Source of the DNA: Desulfobacca acetoxidans DSM 11109
GTDB taxonomy: Bacteria; Desulfobacterota; Desulfobaccia; Desulfobaccales; Desulfobaccaceae
DNA: 64,000 bases
Direction of reading: 5' to 3'
Assembly: GCF_000195295.1 (NCBI RefSeq)
Contig: NC_015388.1
Span: 2,542,001 to 2,606,000, forward strand
Part shown: in pieces, positions 63,441 to 64,000 of the stretch
Numbering within the stretch: position 1 is the first letter of the stretch
How the letters are laid out: each line of letters begins with the position of its first letter
Translations under genes and position numbers: made by a program
Notes under the pieces: generated by a model
What the model was told of the DNA's origin: nothing
Database searches by the model: none
Seen by the model: only the letters and a program-made list of their open reading frames with translations

Positions 63441-64000
63441 ATGGAAGAAAAAATTACCAATACAAAAGTGACGCCGACGGAGAGCGGCAATCCTGCAGCC
63501 GAAGCAGGCGAAGCACGTCTGCTGCCCATTATCCCGATGAGTGAACTGGTGCTGTTCCCGCGGCTGATCATCCCTCTGGCCCTGTGGGAAGAGTCGATAC
63601 AGCGATTGATCGATGATACACTGTTAAAAGATAAAATCATCGGCATTTTGACCAGCCGGCAACCGGCTACCGAAGTCTATACGACAGAAAACCTCTATCC
63701 CATCGGTACTGCGGCGGTGATCCTCAAAATGGGCAAGACTCAGGAGGGCGCGGTCCGCTTACTGATCCAAGGCCTTTACCGGTTCAAGGTGGAAGAACTC
63801 GTTGACACCGAACCGTATATCCAGGCTCGGGTAAGCCCCATTACCGAGACCTACGAAGCTGATCTGGAGATCGACGCAATGGTCTCCAGTCTCAAGGGCA
63901 TGTTTAAGAAGATGTCCGAACTGTCGCCCTACCTTCCTACCGAATTAGGGGCTATGGTTCAGGAGCTGGATGATCCCCGAGTACTGGCCGATGTCACCGG
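63441..64000 (+). CDS. lon: Lon protease, N-terminal part (cut by window end)
   Basis: Start of an ATP-dependent Lon protease; the frame is open to the window end (186 codons). The visible LON substrate-binding domain begins LLPIIPMSELVLFPRLIIPL and continues through IGTAAVILKMGKTQEGAVRLLIQGLYRF to a helical SLKGMFKKMSELSPYLP region. The ATPase and protease domains lie beyond the window. Lon N-domain length and motifs match, so the call rests on this domain. It adjoins hsp20. Confidence 0.88.
   Translation, partial: MEEKITNTKVTPTESGNPAAEAGEARLLPIIPMSELVLFPRLIIPLALWEESIQRLIDDTLLKDKIIGILTSRQPATEVYTTENLYPIGTAAVILKMGKTQEGAVRLLIQGLYRFKVEELVDTEPYIQARVSPITETYEADLEIDAMVSSLKGMFKKMSELSPYLPTELGAMVQELDDPRVLADVT

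Noticed and set aside
1-64000. tRNA, rRNA, CRISPR, insertion sequence and prophage genes
   Set aside because: Scanned the intergenic gaps by eye for T-arm GGTTCGA-type motifs, spaced direct repeats, transposase or integrase frames and found none. A dedicated tRNA/ncRNA search could still reveal a divergent small RNA.

Overview
The window is a compact stretch of chromosome from a Gram-negative bacterium. The outer-membrane inventory (LptG, an OprM-type channel, several lipoproteins, a TPR plus beta-barrel protein), moderate GC and the gene orders nusA?-infB-ylxP-rbfA-truB-rpsO-pnp, phoH-pgpH-ybeY-pdxJ and thrS-infC-rpmI-rplT-pheS suggest an anaerobic deltaproteobacterium (Desulfobacterota, perhaps near Desulfobacca/Syntrophobacterales). 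A pyrophosphate-type phosphofructokinase, citramalate synthase and an iron-sulfur family-4 uracil-DNA glycosylase fit that lifestyle. The lineage is inference from gene content; no rRNA is present to confirm it. I saw no tRNA, rRNA, CRISPR array, insertion sequence or prophage.

Layout. 1-8.6 kb (+): translation and RNA operon ending in an M16 protease. 8.8-13.4 kb (+): phoH-pgpH-ybeY-pdxJ, every junction overlapping. 13.5-15.8 kb: small coiled-coil lipoprotein, TPR protein, and HtpX with its own promoter, operator-like palindrome and terminator. 16.1-18.0 kb: membrane protein plus a histidine kinase whose phospho-accepting His is replaced by Asp. 18.1-23.1 kb (-): thrS-infC-rpmI-rplT-pheS, followed not by pheT but by a LipM-like octanoyltransferase. 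23.4-30.2 kb: TrmO-like protein, a degenerate ThiF/MoeB protein, zinc-ribbon and SH3 envelope proteins, LysE exporter, MBL hydrolase, coaBC, UDG. 30.2-36.9 kb (+): NfeD-slipin pair, a small Rho-N-like protein, a cNMP-rhodanese-MauE fusion, two envelope proteins, a degenerate receiver. 37-48.9 kb, mostly (-): recD2, tldD, HIT protein, class IV aminotransferase, PPi-PFK, ComEA-like protein, cimA, aspartate kinase, zinc ribbon, radC. 49-54.6 kb: TPR-barrel/FecR pair, PPC protein, nfo, lptG, HU. 54.9-60.8 kb (+): complete tripartite RND efflux operon with a strong terminator. 61-64 kb (+): a large protein ending in a diadenylate-cyclase-like (DisA_N) domain, then hsp20 and the start of lon.

Functional links. 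The DAC-like protein and PgpH, whose family degrades c-di-AMP, could be the two ends of one second-messenger circuit. PhoH and YbeY, with rbfA, rpsO and pnp, form an RNA-maturation theme. HtpX, Hsp20, Lon, NfeD/slipin and the M16 protease form a protein-quality theme. Near-identical GC-rich palindromes (REP-like) lie in intergenic gaps, one exactly where pheT would be expected.
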